Origin: Biostraticola tofi
GTDB taxonomy: Bacteria > Pseudomonadota > Gammaproteobacteria > Enterobacterales > Enterobacteriaceae
Length of the DNA: 64,000 nt
Direction: 5' to 3'
Assembly (NCBI RefSeq): GCF_004343195.1
Contig: NZ_SMCR01000003.1
Span: forward strand, 372,001 to 436,000
Notes under the pieces: generated by a model
Seen by the model: only the letters and a program-made list of their open reading frames with translations
Databases searched by the model: none
Told to the model about the DNA's origin: nothing
In this document: piece by piece, positions 63,081 through 64,000 of the stretch
Numbering within the stretch: position 1 is the first letter of the stretch
Layout of the letters: every line of letters starts with the position of its first letter
Program-made: the position numbers and the translations under genes

Positions 63081-64000
63081 TCAATCGATGCTTTCCATAC
63101 TCGCCGATCGCTCTTTCTTATTGACGCTTGCCATCAGCAATGGCATCAGCAGCAAGCCTATACAGGCCGCCGCAGCCGTGAGCAGGGCGAAGAAACCGGG
63201 CCATCCGGCCTGCTGTATCCATTGTGCCAACGGCCAGCCGGCCAGGGCGGCACCCAGGTAAGCAAACAGGCCGAGAAAGCCGGTTACCGTGCCTGCTGCC
63301 TCTTTATGGGCATATTCGGTTGCCGCCAGTCCAACCAGCATCTGCGGGCCGAAAACAAAAAAACCAACGCTGAACAGACAAAGGGCCAACAGCGGACTGT
63401 GCTGCACCGGTGCCAGCCATAGCGCCGCTACGCTTAGGAACAATCCCAGGGCGAACAGCAAAATCATCGGCGCCCGCTGGCCACGAAACAGTAAATCCGA
63501 TCCCCAGCCGGCAAACAGCGCCCCCAGCAGTCCACCCAGTTCGAAAAGCAACATGGTGGCATTAGCGCCGAGCAGATGTCCGCCGCGGCTTTCCGACAGC
63601 CAGAGAATCCCCCAGTCGTTGATCGCGATACGAATCAGGTAGACCAGCACATATGACAGACCCAGCAGCCAGATGGCCCGATTCTGCAACACCGTCAGCC
63701 TGAACATGTTCCCCAGCGACATCCGTGGGCTCAACTGCTCCTGTCTTAATTCCAGCGGGTCGCGCCGCCAGCGTCCGACACTCGGCAGTCCCATTTCCTG
63801 CGGCGTTCCTGCCAAGGCGCGGCATAGCCAAAGTCCCATCGCTATGCCGATAACGCCCGGTACCATCATTGCCGCCTGCCACCCCCACAGGGTGGCAACC
63901 CAGCCGGACAGCAGCGGCATGGCCGCACCGCCGATATTGATGGAGGTATTCCAGCCGCCCCACCACAGGCCGCGCTCATTGCGTGAATACCAATGGGTCA
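63081..64000 (-). CDS. uhpC: Hexose-phosphate sensor UhpC (5' end outside window)
   Basis: MFS-fold membrane sensor that detects glucose-6-phosphate and activates UhpB. About 306 codons are present, open to the window edge; about one-third is missing. Matches to E. coli UhpC include HWYSRNERGLWWGGWNTS near the edge and GFFVFGPQMLVGLAATEYAHKEAAGT near the C-terminus. Upstream genes uhpB and uhpA presumably lie beyond 64000. The stop is 82 bp before afuA, which suggests that UhpABC controls the Afu transporter. Confidence 0.85.
   Translation of the reverse strand, partial: THWYSRNERGLWWGGWNTSINIGGAAMPLLSGWVATLWGWQAAMMVPGVIGIAMGLWLCRALAGTPQEMGLPSVGRWRRDPLELRQEQLSPRMSLGNMFRLTVLQNRAIWLLGLSYVLVYLIRIAINDWGILWLSESRGGHLLGANATMLLFELGGLLGALFAGWGSDLLFRGQRAPMILLFALGLFLSVAALWLAPVQHSPLLALCLFSVGFFVFGPQMLVGLAATEYAHKEAAGTVTGFLGLFAYLGAALAGWPLAQWIQQAGWPGFFALLTAAAACIGLLLMPLLMASVNKKERSASMESID

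Overview
The window is chromosomal DNA from a member of the Enterobacterales. The first 24 kb follows the Escherichia coli 25-min order closely (lpoB-thiK-ycfP-ndh-ycfJ-mfd-lolCDE-cobB-pepT-roxA-phoQP-purB-hflD-mnmA-nudJ-rluE-icd), and the proteins are readily recognised but clearly diverged from E. coli. Several genes expected in this stretch are missing or decayed: nagZ survives only as a tail fragment, nagK is absent between lolE and cobB, and potABCD is absent between cobB and pepT, where a decayed reading frame lies instead. PhoQ lacks the acidic patch of its periplasmic sensor domain, a change reported for Sodalis. These signs fit a Sodalis/Bruguierivoracaceae-like lineage, but that placement is inference.

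Layout. 1-24.1 kb: conserved core (cell-wall synthase activator, thiamine salvage, respiratory NADH dehydrogenase, transcription-repair coupling factor, lipoprotein export LolCDE, sirtuin, peptidase T, ribosomal oxygenase, PhoPQ, purine synthesis, tRNA and rRNA modification, isocitrate dehydrogenase). 24.2-32.7 kb: a visibly AT-rich island directly downstream of icd. It opens with a JUMPStart/ops element (RfaH target) and encodes a Wzm/Wzt ABC exporter whose Wzt has a C-terminal carbohydrate-binding extension, a 701-residue protein ending in four 28-residue coiled-coil repeats, a glycosyltransferase, and a HAD-domain protein. It looks like a horizontally acquired, ABC-transporter-dependent surface-polysaccharide locus, and the repeat protein is the best candidate for an undescribed chain-length ruler or terminator. 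33-36.5 kb: a frameshifted diguanylate cyclase, a 59-codon GhoT/OrtT-like membrane toxin gene, a GST-like protein, a DUF4385 protein and the acetate transporter SatP.

36.5-51 kb: iron, manganese and arginine functions: a FepA-type enterobactin receptor with a Fur-like site, a prolyl-aminopeptidase-like hydrolase, an FAD monooxygenase, argG with an ArgR-like operator, an uncharacterised two-component system, and the sitABCD Mn/Fe importer divergent from mntR across a MntR palindrome. 51-58.7 kb: an adenine-deaminase-type enzyme, a GlxA-type AraC regulator translationally coupled to an MFS exporter, two unrecognised genes (one a lipoprotein) and an OppA/MppA-like binding protein. 58.7-64 kb: an AfuABC hexose-phosphate ABC importer downstream of uhpC, whose 5' end lies outside the window; this links sugar-phosphate sensing with uptake.

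All identifications come from reading the sequence and recalling families; no database search was possible.
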